A stretch of DNA of 64,000 bases from Codonopsis lanceolata (Eukaryota; Streptophyta; Magnoliopsida; Asterales; Campanulaceae), in NCBI GenBank assembly GCA_013146195.2, contig CM028377.1:104313547-104377546 (forward strand). The letters are read 5' to 3'. Below, piece after piece: positions 11,658 through 23,633 of the stretch. The notes beneath the pieces were generated by a model. It was not told the DNA's origin. It worked only from the letters and a program-made list of their open reading frames with translations, and did no database searches. How positions within the stretch are numbered: the first letter of the stretch is position 1; every line of letters begins with the position of its first letter. Made by a program: the position numbers and the translations under genes.

Positions 11658-12587
11658 TTTATAAAATCAAAGGGATGTCGTTGCAATTTTTGAATCTTTG
11701 ACCTATTTAGCATAGATAGTTTCGTCTTACAAATTAAAATCCTTACAACCTACTCTTTAGATAAAGTTGTTGTCCCCTTGCTGTGCTCATTAAAAATAAA
11801 AAAACAAAAAAACACGGGACTAACATTTTTACTCCAAAACACAACCAAAAATATCCTACCCCCATAAGACTAATGGGGATTGTCCATTTTTCTTATTCTT
11901 CATCATCTTCTATCGTTTTCTAATGTCTGTACTCTGTATTATCAGAGTAGGTTTCCCAAGGAGCAAACATGGGCAGAGAAAAGATCAAACAAACTGGAGC
12001 AAATCTGAACCAACAATCTATAAAGTATAAATCCAACTAACAAATAGGAGCCTTTGAAAAACTAGGTCCAAAACACTGATGTTCAAAAACAATTTTCACA
12101 ACCAGTTTACTGACCCTTTAGCTTCAAGTCGAGAATTGGACAAAATATGCGCAGGCAAAATGCAAAACAGCACATTGTAGTTTTTTTGATGTTTTCTGCA
12201 ACACAATCCCAGATACACGTCCACATCTTCAGGTTCATGAAGATGTTTCCAAAAAAAATATCACGAAAATCTTTTTCTTCACAAGCACAATGTGTGAAAA
12301 TGAAGCAAACTTGGGTGCTTTATAGCTCACCCATCTTCAGTTTTAGTGCAATCTATGCCAAGGACATACACAGTTATGAATAGAACCACATTATTCAATT
12401 GCTTTTTCATATTGTTTTCTCTGGGTCTTGGTGTTTGTGTGTGTGTTCAGGCACGCCAATAGGCGCAGGATGCTATGTCCTTGCTCAGCTACCTACCAAG
12501 AGTATACATGATCAGTTAAAGCACCTACCTAGTGAAAACTAATCTTCTGTATTAGTTGTCGACTTGATCAGCCCTAACCACTAAGTC
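11658..12587. other. Gene-free flank downstream of the carrier gene
   Basis: No convincing open frame or repeat. The part next to 12587 should hold the 3' UTR of the minus-strand carrier gene, but no polyadenylation signal could be fixed with confidence. Confidence 0.5.
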
Positions 12588-12662
12588 TTATGTTGACTCC
12601 ACTTCGAGAACTATCTTCATGAACTCGTACACCAAATAACTTATTGCAGCCGATGGTAAAAC
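12588..12662 (-). CDS. Carrier gene exon 4 (last), separated by a LINE
   Basis: After the acceptor ...gattctacag come 24 codons, VLPSAAISYLVYEFMKIVLE and four more residues, then TAA. This is the expected last helix (P-S-A-x-S-Y-x-x-Y-E) of plant carriers. The phase matches exon 3. It lies 4.7 kb from exon 3 and is too short to show up as a long open frame. Confidence 0.92.
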   Translation of the reverse strand, partial: VLPSAAISYLVYEFMKIVLEVEST

Positions 12663-15600
12663 CTGTAGAATCAGAACAAGAATATCGTCAATACTAAAAT
12701 CTTTAGAAAACCAAATTAGACACAATATTAGTTGCAGTCAAAACTAAAAGATAGTGTGTAAGCTGGTAGATGTTGATGGAGTCCAACAAGATCTTTCAAG
12801 CAGGATGGAAATCATTCGAGGTGATTTGCAGTTAAGAGAAGGACGGAGTGCTTTTTAGGTGGTTAGAAAGGAGTAGAGGAAGAGTTCATGAAGCAGTGTT
12901 CTCTTTTGACGAAGTCCTTTGGGTTTGTCTATGGATGGTGAAAGCCTCTTCGGGTACGGATGTCTTCTGGAAGAAACTATTGGGGAAGTGGCGTGAGGTA
13001 CTTCTGGCAAAGGAAAGAAACGAGCATGGCTTTTACCTAAGTATCTCCGCCAACAGTAGAGGTAGTCCCTCAAAGATTTTTATTCTGGCTGTGGCAAAGG
13101 AGGGTGACTGGGAATTTATTGCTGGCAAAATTAGGAGGTTCGCTCAGTCTAAAGATGTTAACAGCAAGCACAGGAGATTAGGTTTGGAAGGAAGGAAGGG
13201 TCTCGGAGGCCAGCTGCTTAGTTTGTTGAGATCGCAAGGATCCCCCCTTGGCCAGATTTCTCAATTCGAGTCTGGCAGCTCCCAAAGGGATCTGGAGCGG
13301 ATTTCAAAGTAGAGGAAGATTCATGCGTGGAGGCTTTGGCCTATTTGGATAGATGCTTGGTTGGAACTTGGAAGGGTCGGGGAGCAGAGCTGCCAGGTAC
13401 CATCACGAATGGATTTGCATGCTTGGGTGGACAAGAAATGGAAGATAGTAGGTGGAGTTCAAGTGGTGGAAGTCAACGACATCTTCTTCTTGTTCAAATT
13501 CCCTGCTAAGAAGGAAGCAGGTAGGATTTTACTCGAAAAAAATTGGAAGTTTCAGCAGGAGGCGTTGCTCCGAGAGAAATGGTGCCCAGAAAAAGCTTGC
13601 TACGAAGAAGGTAATCTGCCGAAAGAAGTATGGATTAGGGTTTTAGGCCTCCTTTTGCATTTGTGGGGACGAATCTGTTTTCCAACAAATTGGAGATTTT
13701 TGTGGTGGGTTTCTGGACATAGACATAGCAATGAAGGATCGAACAAATCTGAATTGGGCGAGAATTTTGATTAGATACCGTGGAGAACTGCCGGCAAGTG
13801 TTCGCATTGGAGAGGGGAGTCGCTATTTCTCTGTGCCAATCTGGGCAGAATCTTTGCCAAGATATTGACGTTGGCCTTGTGCCGCCAGAAGTAAAGTGGG
13901 GTGTAGTTTTGGGCCAGGAAATTTCGAAAGACGAGAAGTGAGAGGTGCACGCCCCCTAGGCATGTGCGCACCGGTCTGAATAAGGAGAGGGCAGACCCAC
14001 ATGGTCTCAACAGGAGGGTCAGAGGCTACAGAGGCACGTGGGTGCCTAAAACCCTAAATTTGAATTCAAATTTATGTAAGAAAGACATCGTTTTTATGTG
14101 GGTTCCTCTGCAGGCTGATTCGTTGAAAATGGGTCGTTTTCTGGTTCATTGCATGATGGGTCAAGCCCAGTTCGTGAAGGCTTAGGTGAGAGCCCCTTGT
14201 TAGCTAGAGGGTCTGGGCTGGAGATGAAAGTGGGGCGTGATACTTTTATCATTTCTTCTCAGCCCAGATTTGGGCAGGAGGAACCGAATTGTAAAGGGCC
14301 TATTTTTGAGGAAGCAGAGACAGAACAGGATGCTAGTGAGAAGACGGAGATTGACCCAGCTTCCAGGTGCGTTAGCGAGTTAAACAGGGAGCGTGTTAAG
14401 GAGGCGTCGAATCAGGCGGACGTAGTTGAGTTCTCTCAGATAAGTCACAGTGGTGTGCACACAGGTGATGAGTCAGAGGAGTTGAGAGAGGGATCAGAAG
14501 ATGGCGGTAAGCAGGAGCAGGTAAGTAATTCGGAGACGCAAGAGGCTGCTTCACAGTTCAATGTGCAAGAGATAAACGTGGGTCAGGAGACTAGTCTAGA
14601 GAATGAAATTCGCATGAGGTGCAAGACCATGGATGATATCCCGAGTGTTGTTATGGTAGAGCCTTTAGTCTGCACTCCCATCAGTGTTATGCCTCCTGCG
14701 GAAAAAGGGGAGTTTGTGTCCCTCACAGGTGAAGTGAGAGAGAGGGATATGTTGGTGTGGGTAAAGAGAAGAATCAAGGGCTTTGGAAAATTTATGGGTG
14801 TCTCATGTGCGGGATATGAAGACAAAATTATGGATCTGCTTATCGATATTCAGAGGAACTGTAGGCATCCAAAGGTTAGTAACAGTAAGAGGAGTAGCAA
14901 AGACAGGGAGAGAGGGAAGAAAGAATTAAAGCAACTGATTTGCAACCTGACATGGAGCAGTTGAGGAGTAGTGGAGTGTCCGATGGAAGGAGAAAAGACA
15001 GTTTTTGATATGGATTAACAATTCTTAGCTTGGAATGTGTGGGGTTTACATAATTTAGAAAAAAGAGATCTTATTAAGGCAGTTTTGAGAAGACGGAAAC
15101 CTCATGTGGTTTGTCTTTTGGAAACCAAAATGGAGATGATTGATTCGTGATTTATTAACAGCATTTGGAACGCACAATGGGTGGAATGGATTTGTTTAGG
15201 AGATCAGGAGGAATTTTGATTATGTGGGATAAGAGGAAATTTTCGAAGGTTGAGTCAATGCTGGGCTCTTTTTCGGCTTCTTGCATCCTAAATCTCGTGG
15301 AAGATGATAAGGCAGTGCTGTTTTCTGGTGTTTATGGCCCTTTTACAGCAGTGGATAGAAGATTGCTGTGGTCAGAGCTGAAGGCAGTTAGGTTAGGTAG
15401 GAGAGTATCCGTGGAGCATAGGGGAGATTTCAATGAAAGTGGGTCAGGGTGTCTCATCTCTTGTTTGCGGATGACACCTTGGTTTTCTGTGGGGTGGAAA
15501 AGTCTCAACTCGGATTTCTTTGTTTGGTGCTTTTATTCTTTCAGGCGGCTTCGTCTCTTAAGATCAATATATCTAAGAGCGAAATCATTCTTGTTGGAGA

Positions 15601-18600
15601 CGTGGAGAATGTGGGAGAGTTGGCTTCTCTTTTTGGGTGCAAGGTAATGAGACTCCCTGCTTCTTATCTCGGCTTACCCATTAGGGCCCCTTTCAAAAGC
15701 AAAGCGGTGTTGGAACAAGGTGATTGAAAGGTTTGAACGTCGGCTAGCGGGTTGGAAGAGACAATACTTGTCCAAAGGGGGGGAGGCTTGTTCTAGTGAT
15801 AAATTTTGTCCAGTATGCCTACTTATTTCATTTCGCTGCTTGTGATTCCTGCTTCGGTTAGGTATCATTTAGAAAAGCTGGAAAGAGATTTCCTGTGGGA
15901 AGGGGTTTGGAGGGGAAAATTTTTCATTTGATTAAATGGTCGTCAGTTTGTAGGAGTCTTAAGGCAGGAGGGCTTGGGATTAAAAATTTAAAGCGGTTCA
16001 ACGAAGCCTCACTTGGGAAATGGTTGTGGAGGTATCTCATGGAAAGGGAGGCCCTTTGGCGGAAGGTGGTGGAGAGTAAATAGGGTAAAGGAAATCATTC
16101 TTGGTTTCCTGCTACTATCAATGATTCTTTTGGGGTGGGCCTTTGGAAAGGTATAAGAAGAGGATGGGATAATTTCGTCCGACACATATCTTTTGAAATT
16201 GGCGACGGTTCTTCAGTGTTGTTTTGGTATGACAAATGGTGCGATGGAGGGGAGTTGTGCAGAACATTCCCAAATCTGTTTGTCCTAGCTAGAGAAAAGG
16301 AGTGCTCTATTAAATCAGTGCTTAATTTGGAGGGAATGATTTTATGGAATCATTCTTTTTTGCAGAAATTTTCAAGACTGGGAGATTGAGACAGTTGCGA
16401 GACTCTTCGAGTTATTATATGTTCAGAAAGTTGGCCATACAGCGGATAAAGTATTATGGGATGACGTCAAAAGTAATGTGTTCTCGGAGAAAGGGTACTA
16501 CTCAAAACTGGACAGCAGCAACAGAAACTTGTTCCCGTGGAGGTCGATATGGAAATCTGGGGTTCCAAGAAGAGTGGCTTTTTTGGTGTGGGAGGTAGCA
16601 AACGGAACCATTTTAACGGGTGATAACTTGAGGAAAAGAGGCCTTCTGTATACTAATCGGTGCTATCTCAGCAAGGGGGATGAGGAGAATGCTAACCGTC
16701 TGATGTTCCACTGTCCGGTGGTGGAGACTCTATGGTCTGCGCTTTTTGGTCTATTTAACATATCGTGGGTGCTTCCAAACTCTATAAGGGATCTATTCTG
16801 GAATTGGTCTTATTTTGGGAGGAGAAATAGTAGGAATAGTCTTTGGGATGTTGCCCCGTTAAGCGTATGCTCGACGATCTGGCAAGAAAGAAATCGGAAG
16901 GGCATTCGATAATGAAGAAGGCTCTATGATTGCTTTTAGAAAATCGCTGCTCTCGAACATGCTTGAATGGAGTGTAGGGGTAGACCACTATGAATCATAG
17001 TGCTAACACTAGTGCAGATGTCGTGAATATTTTTCATATTGGCTAATGGTATATTTTTGTGTAGCGTATACTTGTATGTAAAGGACGTGTCACCTATTTT
17101 GACGCTCTTTATATATATATATATATATACCTTTATCAAATAATATCAGTTGCTCCACACAATCTAAGACTACACAATATGGAAGAGGTGGTAATCCTGA
17201 ATCTTAACCTCACATGCTCTAGAAGAATGAAAATTGAGATTTAATCTGATTTATTTCTTAAATTATTGTGCATTTAGATAAAATATGACTCCAATCACCA
17301 ACAATTCCATAATTCTAATTAAAACATACTCTGAACCCCAATGGAGGTATACACTGATCCATGTCATACCTGTAATAAACTAGGAGTCAATCCTGCATAG
17401 AGAGCAGGAATACCACCTTGCTCAACTATCTTCGCAGTAGTAGCCATTGCGCCCATCTTTGTTGCACGGACTTGCATCTGAAGTTGTCTTCTAACAACCT
17501 CGAATGGGTACGTAGCAGCTTCAGCACAAGCACCAGCAATTGCCCCATAGATTAAGGTTCTGATTGGACCCAATTCCAGTTGCTCAAAAGCATTTAGTTC
17601 CTGACCTGGCTGCTTCATATTTTCAATTCTCTTCCTTCCTTCAGGTGAATGCAGATAAGCTGATTTTAGAATATCATAAACTCCATAGAAAACTGCACCA
17701 GAAGGTGCCATGCTTATAATAGAAGGTACTAGGCCTTTGTACAGAGAAAAAAATCCTTCTGTTTGGATCATGTGCCGGAAAGCACCAATTACGCCACCCA
17801 AGGCTTCTCCTCCAGGTGCTACCATCTTTGTTCGGATCTGCAACACGGTAAATCTTAGAATCTTACTTAGAGATGAGTATTGAGAGAGAACTCCCAACAT
17901 TACAGTTACAACCGTTTATAAGGGGAGACATTAAAAATAAAATATCTATTGTTATTAGTCCCTGCATGCCTTCTAAAATGACAGATGGTAGCATAATGAC
18001 CCAAACTTAACAAAAACTATTAAGTAATACAACTGCTCCAAAAACACATGCAGACATCTTACGAAGCATTTTATTCACTTTTCCATCATATACATTGAAC
18101 TACAAAGAGCAATAATCATGTGAGGGTTAAGGGAAGCGGCAAACAGGCAAACTGCCAACCCAGCCTATATTAAATCCTATATTTTAAACAAGTATTTATG
18201 GAAGTAAAATCACGTATCTGGTTAGCTACTGCCTAGCCATTCAATATACAAAATTCAGAGACTGAACAACTCAGAATCCAACTAGTTGTGAGTTGGATGC
18301 CAACTGCAATATGGTTTTGGAGAGGGCTCTTTCAAACGTACTACGCCAATGACCCAATCGCTCACTCTGTCTCCTGCCATATATGTTTACGTAAGCCATT
18401 TTCAAGCTCGAGCTTGGAGCATATGTGTAAGGGCATTGTGAGATGTAAAATCTCATACTAAATAGAACCTCGATATTCATTATATAAATTCCTAGGGCTA
18501 ACCACTCACAAGCCTATTGGTTCGGAGTTGGACTCGGAATTTAATAAAAAGTCAATCACCTAAACAAAATAAGATCATTTAAACATTTCAATGACATCAT

Positions 18601-21600
18601 TTCACTGGAGTATCAGAAATTCTAAACGCCGTAAAATTAAATCTTTTACTTTGCCATAGACACTAGAGATTTCACTTAAATGCCGCATTTATCAGCTCAC
18701 AAAGTTACAACTAAGCCGCCTCATAACTTGTCTGACTGGAGAATAACCACCACAGAAGCAAGGGGTCGAAGCCATATTAAGCGAAACACTAGTCGGATCG
18801 GCATACTTTTCCTTCTAGTTACGCACTTCAAATTCCATAAGAATTGCAACAAAAGTTTAAAACAAACAGTGAATCTCCCAGTTCTATGCAAGAACAAATG
18901 AAACCAGTTTAAATATAAAACCAGAGCAAAGGCTTTGTTCGTGATGGAAAAACGTTCTGTAACTGTTATCTCATCAACATGAGAGCAATTTTTCATTGCC
19001 AGCAACTGACAGATTTCCTAAAGGGTGGCAGCTTAAGAAAAAAGACGATAACTGGCCACAAAGATGCAAACATGAAGTGGGAATTATCACTAAAATAGAT
19101 GGGGATAAAGGTAAGGTTGTTCCATTCGGAGATCACATTTTCTGACAAAAGGAAATTATATATCAGCTCATAAGGACAAGGCTATGCAAGATAGACCATC
19201 AGTGCAAGAGCCTTGCACACTCTGAAATCTTAAGATAATTAAAATTTTCTATATATGGTCAATCAAAACCAAGTACTCAATCTGACCAACCAAATGAAGG
19301 ATATGCAGAAAGATATTCTCATTCAAGCACATACTTTCCATGAAAGAACATAGAGAAATAGCTATGCTCAGACAGGGTAAGCTCACTGCAAGAGATCATG
19401 CAATCACAATACAGAGTACACAAAATCCTATATTGTCACATACAGTGTCCATTGGTATGCAGAGCACAGTTGCAGTAATTCCAGCAGCAGCGCCGGCAAG
19501 GAACCTTTCAAAGTTTGTTGTCTCCTTGTTTCCAGTTAGCCTGAGCAATTGACCTCTGTATGTGTCATAAGCATAGAAGTTGATAGACTTAAAAGGGGCA
19601 GTCCGAAGAATATTGACAAAATTTCCTTTCCAAAAGCCTTTCAGCCCTTGAGAAGCTGCAATTGCCTGGATAAGATTAATAAGATTCTTCTGTTCACCAC
19701 GAACTATATATTCCAGCTTCAGTCTCTCAAGTGGGGCAACAAAAGTTCTGGAAAAGAAACATGCAAAAATGAAAATATATTCTAGGAATATGCTTTCATA
19801 TTACCGAGTTCATGAGATTTAAGGCTACCAAGTTGCTACAATTATACTAATTCCTTCTCCTTTCCTTTTTCCCTCTCCCCCCCCCCCCATTTGTTTAATA
19901 GTTCAATTACAATAGGAACTCAATTGAACGCGCACACACACACACATATATTTATCCCATGTCCTCAGCTATAACACAGACTGATAACTCAACATAGCAA
20001 TTAGACCATGAGATGCAATTAAATTATTGGCTCCGTTGAATTCCAACATTAGCATGAAGCAACAGATAGATGCACAATAATAATGCCTACACCGATTGAA
20101 ATAAGAGACTTAATAATTAAATAGTTTAGATCAGAAAAGATTGCACTGCAGCAGTACTTGCGGTTACGAATAAAAAATATTTAAGCATCCTTTAATAGAC
20201 TCAGAAGGATTCATAAGGGAAAAAATGTTGTCATTGCATGGAGTCTATGTTACCTCGAACCTTCATTTTTGCCAAAGCCCCCGTGTCCACACTACACGGC
20301 ATGGGTGTGGAAAATTTACACAAATATAGTGCAAAATCTTAAAATTTTGGCGGATCCGACACCAGTATCTGATGCTTCTAGCTGAGTGCAGGTAACATAG
20401 CTTGGAGTAACAAAACATTGTGAACATGATCTACACAATATATTTTTTTTGCAGAAGCCAACAGATTACAGAATCAATGTGGTAATTTAAGTGGCTCAAA
20501 TACTCCATTTCCAATTAAGATTCCACAATTACAACTAGTATGCATAGTAAAAACAAAGTGAAGTACAAAATTAAATTAAAAATTAGAGCAGTAAAGAGTG
20601 AAGGCAGTCCTTTGCTAAATTACTAAAAGAATTTGGCTACTGGTTCTGGAATCTATATTGACTCATTCGCCTACAATAAAGGGAATAAGGGAACTTCTTC
20701 ATTAGCTCGATTTTTGATTTCCTATTCATCATAGATACATCTTAACAATATGATCAAAGCTCTTGAAACTGCCATATCGAATCAAACCCTACTTAAAGCA
20801 AATCCCATTTGAAACAATAAATAAAAAATCACTTCTTATTTGAAATTTGAAACCAAAGGCACACACTTGACAAGCCAAATCAAAACAAAGTAAAAGAAAT
20901 TATTCCTTGCCTAAACAAAAGACTTTTACAAGCCAAATTTACTCTCTCTTACCAAGATCTTATAAGAATATATTTGAATTTCCAAAATCATAATATTCAC
21001 AGCTGACCCAATTGACACCAGAAAAGGATTCATGTAGCTAACCTGAAGAGATTGGGATCAAGACCGGGTTAAGTTGAGTTGCATAATATTCACAGTTTTT
21101 GGAGCAATTTCGTAATGTAACATAAATGTAGGTCAAATAATTGAAAAATGGAGTTGATTTTTTTTTATATAGAGAAAGAGGTAACACCTTGAAACCATGG
21201 CAGCCACAGCACCAGCCCAAAGATGCTTAGTAGTATTAAAAGCACCCATTTTCCCTCTCACTCGACTAACAACCTTCCCCCCCTTTTCTTCAACCTCCTC
21301 AAATGCCGCCGTTTCAGTCTCCGAACTTTTCTCCTCCCCATGTTGTCCCAACACTTGACTACTTTCCGAGACAAACCCTTCTCCACCACCGTCCTTAATC
21401 GACAAGCTAACCGACAAGAACCCGCGGTTGCCTCGCCGATAAACCTCCGCTCCGGCCGTTACCGATCTCCGGCGTGAACATGACACCGACTTGGAAGCAC
21501 CGGCCGAGCAAGTGTTGTGCAGAGAAATGAATGAGGCGATCGATGAGGGAATGGCCGGGTCGAGGAATAATCCGCCGGTGGGGAAATGAATCAGATCGGT

Positions 21601-21657
21601 CTGAAGTTGTGATCCGGGTGAAATTATGTCATTTAACCAAAGCTCTAATCCAAGCAT
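12588..21657 (-). CDS. Mitochondrial carrier protein, BTL (Brittle1-like) adenine nucleotide transporter type
   Basis: Inner-membrane carrier; I infer adenine nucleotide transport because the text resembles the plant BTL2/BTL3 group, but the substrate is not proven. The coding sequence joins 21657-21188, 19747-19444, 17837-17370 and 12662-12588 on the minus strand: 438 residues, all junctions GT-AG and in phase. All three carrier signatures are present: PLERLK (162-167), PMDTIR (255-260) and PFEVVR (369-374). The first 140 residues are a poorly structured, presumably targeting N-terminus with a serine/arginine-rich patch. The start at 21657 (MLGLELWLNDI) is preferred to an in-frame methionine upstream, because 'WLNDIISPGSQ' looks like the family start. 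No stop or frameshift was found, so the gene looks functional. Its last intron is 4,707 bp because a LINE sits in it. Confidence 0.93.
12848..14964 (+). pseudogene. LINE ORF1 (DUF4283-type RNA-binding protein), broken
   Basis: Open pieces at 12848-13312, 13361-13774 and 14149-14964 in shifting frames. The middle piece has the DUF4283 pattern seen in plant LINE ORF1 (FFLFKFPAKKEAGRILLEKN, then PKEVWIRVLGLLLHLWG). The last piece is a low-complexity acidic linker with basic tail, usual between the zinc knuckle and the ORF1 end. ORF1 proteins coat the element RNA. Frameshifts near 13312 and 13774 disable it. Confidence 0.75.
15020..16912 (+). pseudogene. LINE ORF2 (endonuclease, reverse transcriptase, zf-RVT), internally deleted
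   Basis: The APE-type endonuclease opens with LAWNVWGLHNLEKRDLIKAV (15026 on), then KPHVVCLLETK, GGILIMWDK and GDFNE (about 15425). Directly after GDFNE the text jumps to HLLFADDTLVFC (15449 on), the RT catalytic box, so the end of the endonuclease and most of the RT are gone. Downstream are YLGLPI, the GLGIKNLKRFNEASLGKWLWRY block (15970 on), and the zf-RVT-type region (VAFLVWEVANG, LMFHCPVVETLW, about 16570-16750). Several frameshifts and stops are present. Confidence 0.85.
17110..17129. repeat. (TA)n tail of the LINE
   Basis: A run of about ten TA units just before the 3' target-site duplication. It fits the 3' terminal repeat of the LINE. Confidence 0.75.
17370..17837 (-). CDS. Carrier gene exon 3
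   Basis: Codes residues 259-414, in phase 0 at both ends. It completes the second signature, gives the YKGLVPSI and APSGAVFYGVYD parts of repeat 2, and holds LIYGAIAGACAEAATYPFEVVR and LYAGLTPSLLQ of repeat 3. Acceptor ...gttgcag, donor gtatga. Confidence 0.95.
19444..19747 (-). CDS. Carrier gene exon 2
   Basis: Codes residues 157-258. It holds PLERLK, the FWKGN and LRTAPFKSINFYAYD stretches of repeat 1, and the LAGAAAGITATVLCIPMDT start of repeat 2. Acceptor ...ttttccag, donor gtatgt. Confidence 0.93.
20245..20400. mobile_element. Small terminal-inverted-repeat element in carrier intron 1
   Basis: Perfect 11-bp inverted ends CTATGTTACCT (20245-20255) and AGGTAACATAG (20390-20400) bound 156 bp. 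The inside has CCGTGTCC and GGATCCGACACC, words I recall from a short MITE-like family common in asterids such as Solanaceae. The rest of introns 1 (19748-21187) and 2 (17838-19443) shows only a poly-C run near 19880 and a CA repeat near 19935. Confidence 0.6.
21188..21657 (-). CDS. Carrier gene exon 1
   Basis: Codes residues 1-156 plus two bases of codon 157. It ends ...AVAAMVS with the split arginine, before the donor gtgtta. The end (KHLWAGAVAAMVS) is the start of the first membrane helix; the rest is the N-terminal extension. Confidence 0.9.
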
Positions 21658-22112
21658 TGTTAAACGACAATGTATGGAGGGGGAAAAAAAGAAAACCCTA
21701 GATTGAAATGTTAGCCAGCGTATAATCAATCAATCGAAATGTATGGGTTTGATTTGAGGTTGTTGTGAGAGAATTTCTTTTTGAAGGAATCGGGCAATAA
21801 GTGTGTGTGTGTGTGGGAGAGAATAAATTCGGGTTTTATTCGTTTTACATTGTTGGTGGCGCTTTGTTTGCACCGCCGCCGTCCTGTATGTCCAAACGGC
21901 GGGTTTCTGATTACAGTTTGACTTTTTTCCGTTAGAGCATCTGCAATTGAGTTCCTATTTTATTTGTTTAATGAGAAGGTGGCAACTGGCAAGTGTACCT
22001 GGTGGGTCGGTGGCAACTGTTTAACGTTATGGCCGAGCAGGAAATGACGCATCCGATTCTTCTATACATGCCCAAATGCCCATACTGGTATTATACGTTC
22101 AACGTGAATAAT
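21658..22112. other. Upstream flank of the carrier gene
   Basis: This holds the 5' UTR and promoter side of the minus-strand carrier gene. A GT microsatellite lies at 21801-21815. No TATA box could be placed with confidence. Confidence 0.5.
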
Positions 22113-22121
22113 TTTTTTTAA

Positions 22122-23633
22122 GGATAATATAATTTTTTGGTCCCTGAATTTATTATGCGTTTGGTCCTGTATTTTTTTTGTAATGTGTTTGGTCCTTAAA
22201 GTAGAGTTTTATTAAGAGATTACCTCCTCATGGGGTTACCGTTAATTTTGCCGTTAAATTTTTTATAAAATTCCAAATTTACCCTTAGTAATATTAGTGG
22301 TTCAAAATAAAAAAAAAATAAAAAAAAGAAAAAGGAAATCGGTACAAAGAAGAAGAATTGGTCATCTTCCATTTCCATCTCCGCTAACTTCAGCAACGCC
22401 CGTCAAGCTTCTTCACCTCCACGTCGGCGGCAGCTCATCTTGGTTGAAACCAGGCGCAACTCATCTTCCTCGAAATGCCGACTTCCTTCATAATATTCCT
22501 CCCCCCTCCCCAACGAAAAATGATCAAAGGTCCCCCCCCACATAATTGTTTCCCCTAGGGTCTTCAATCTGGGGGTTTTTGTATGGAATTTTGTTTGACG
22601 TTTAATCAGTGTTTGACAGGCGATAGAGGCATCATCGTCGACTAATGATTCACAATTCGTAAATACAACAGGTGAGGTCGAACCGTCAATTATGAAACTG
22701 GGTTGTTCGATTTGGTGGAACTGGGTTGTTCGAGTTGTTCGATTTGGTGGAACTGGGTTGTTCGATTTGATGAAACTTTCCAACCAAAAAGGTCAATCAT
22801 AGGGAAAGCTCGTTATCCTTTTCCATCTGTTGGGAATGATTAGTAGCTCATTCTTGGAACAACTACGACCGACACTTTTTCGTCTTAATTCCCAGGTGCA
22901 TCCCCTGCGTCCTTGCACGACTCCATGAACTCTTCTTCAAGGTCTTCAAAGGAAGATCAAGCTAACGTAAACTATGGAAGCAGGCTATACTGTCAGATCC
23001 ACGGGAATCTTCTGTGCACCCGCACCCGATAATAGCTCCATCTTCGTACCGTCGCTGGCATCGACCTCAACCACGGTGACATCGCCGGCTACCTCCCGGA
23101 GGAGCTCGGCCTCCTTACGGATCTCGCATTGTTTCACATCAATTCCAACCGGTTTTGCGGCACTATTCCGAAGAAATTCAGAAACTTGAAGATTTTGTTT
23201 GAACTCCATCTGAGTAACAACAGGTTTGCCGGAAAATTCCCTTACGTTGTTCTTCAATCACAATCAATTCCACTTCGATTATTGGACAATTTTGGTAATT
23301 CTCCGGTGTCTGTGATTGTGCTGGCGAACAATCGGTTCCACGGCTGTGTTTCGATGAGCCTCGGTAACATGTCAGATACTTTGAATGAGATTATTATGAA
23401 GAACAATGGATTTGAGTCTTGTTTGTCCGAAGAAATTGGGTTGTTGAAGCAGTTGACTGCAAGGGTAAATTTGGGTTTTTTTAAAAAAACATAACGGTAA
23501 AACTGATGATAACCCCGTCAAGGGGTAATCTCTTAGTAAAACCCTACTTTAAGGACCAAACGCGTTACAAAAAAAATACAGGGACCAAACGCATAATATT
23601 GGTATAGTTCAAGGACCAAAAATTATATTATCC
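22122..23633. mobile_element. Pack-MULE (Mutator-type element with captured gene piece)
   Basis: The left end (22122-22258) and the right end (23633 back to 23492) are long inverted repeats sharing GGATAATATAATTTTT, 'ggtcc', 'gcgtttggtcc', 'gagattacc' and 'ccgtta' words over about 140 bp. A perfect 9-bp duplication TTTTTTTAA flanks it (22113-22121 and 23634-23642), the Mutator size. There is no transposase; instead the interior carries part of a host gene on the plus strand. Confidence 0.92.
22974..23494 (+). pseudogene. Captured leucine-rich-repeat extensin (LRX) gene fragment
   Basis: From about 23049 the plus strand reads VAGIDLNHGDIAGYLPEELG, then LLTDLALFHINSNRFCGTIP, FRNLKILFELHLSNNRFAGK and, after a jump, NFGNSPVSVIVLANNRFHGC with the NNGFESCLSEEIGLL stretch. 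These are the N-terminal LRRs of plant LRX cell-wall proteins. Just upstream, FCAPAPDNSS is the preceding LRX segment in another frame, so one frameshift lies near 23046. The middle LRRs between FPYVVL and NFGNSP are deleted. The extensin part is absent. Whether it is expressed is unknown. Confidence 0.85.

Larger units (their letters stand above)
12736..17141 (+). mobile_element. L1-type LINE inserted in the last intron of the carrier gene
   Basis: A non-LTR element in the opposite orientation to its host gene. The flanks carry a likely target-site duplication: AATATTAGTTGC at 12724-12735 and AATATCAGTTGC at 17142-17153 (11 of 12 bases). Its 3' end is a TA repeat (17110-17129) rather than poly-A. 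Content from 5' to 3' is an ORF1 with a DUF4283-like region, a partial endonuclease, a partial RT and a zf-RVT-like C-terminus. A large internal deletion near 15430 makes it shorter than a full-length L1. It cannot move by itself. Confidence 0.9.

Noticed and set aside
17364..17369. Carrier gene ending at the stop at 17364
   Set aside because: The donor gtatga follows LLQ, and the proper last helix is found at 12662-12588 in phase.
21133..21187. Extension of carrier exon 1 past 21188
   Set aside because: The text after AMVSR (CYLFLYIKKN) leaves the carrier family, a donor GT lies at 21187, and the family continues in exon 2.
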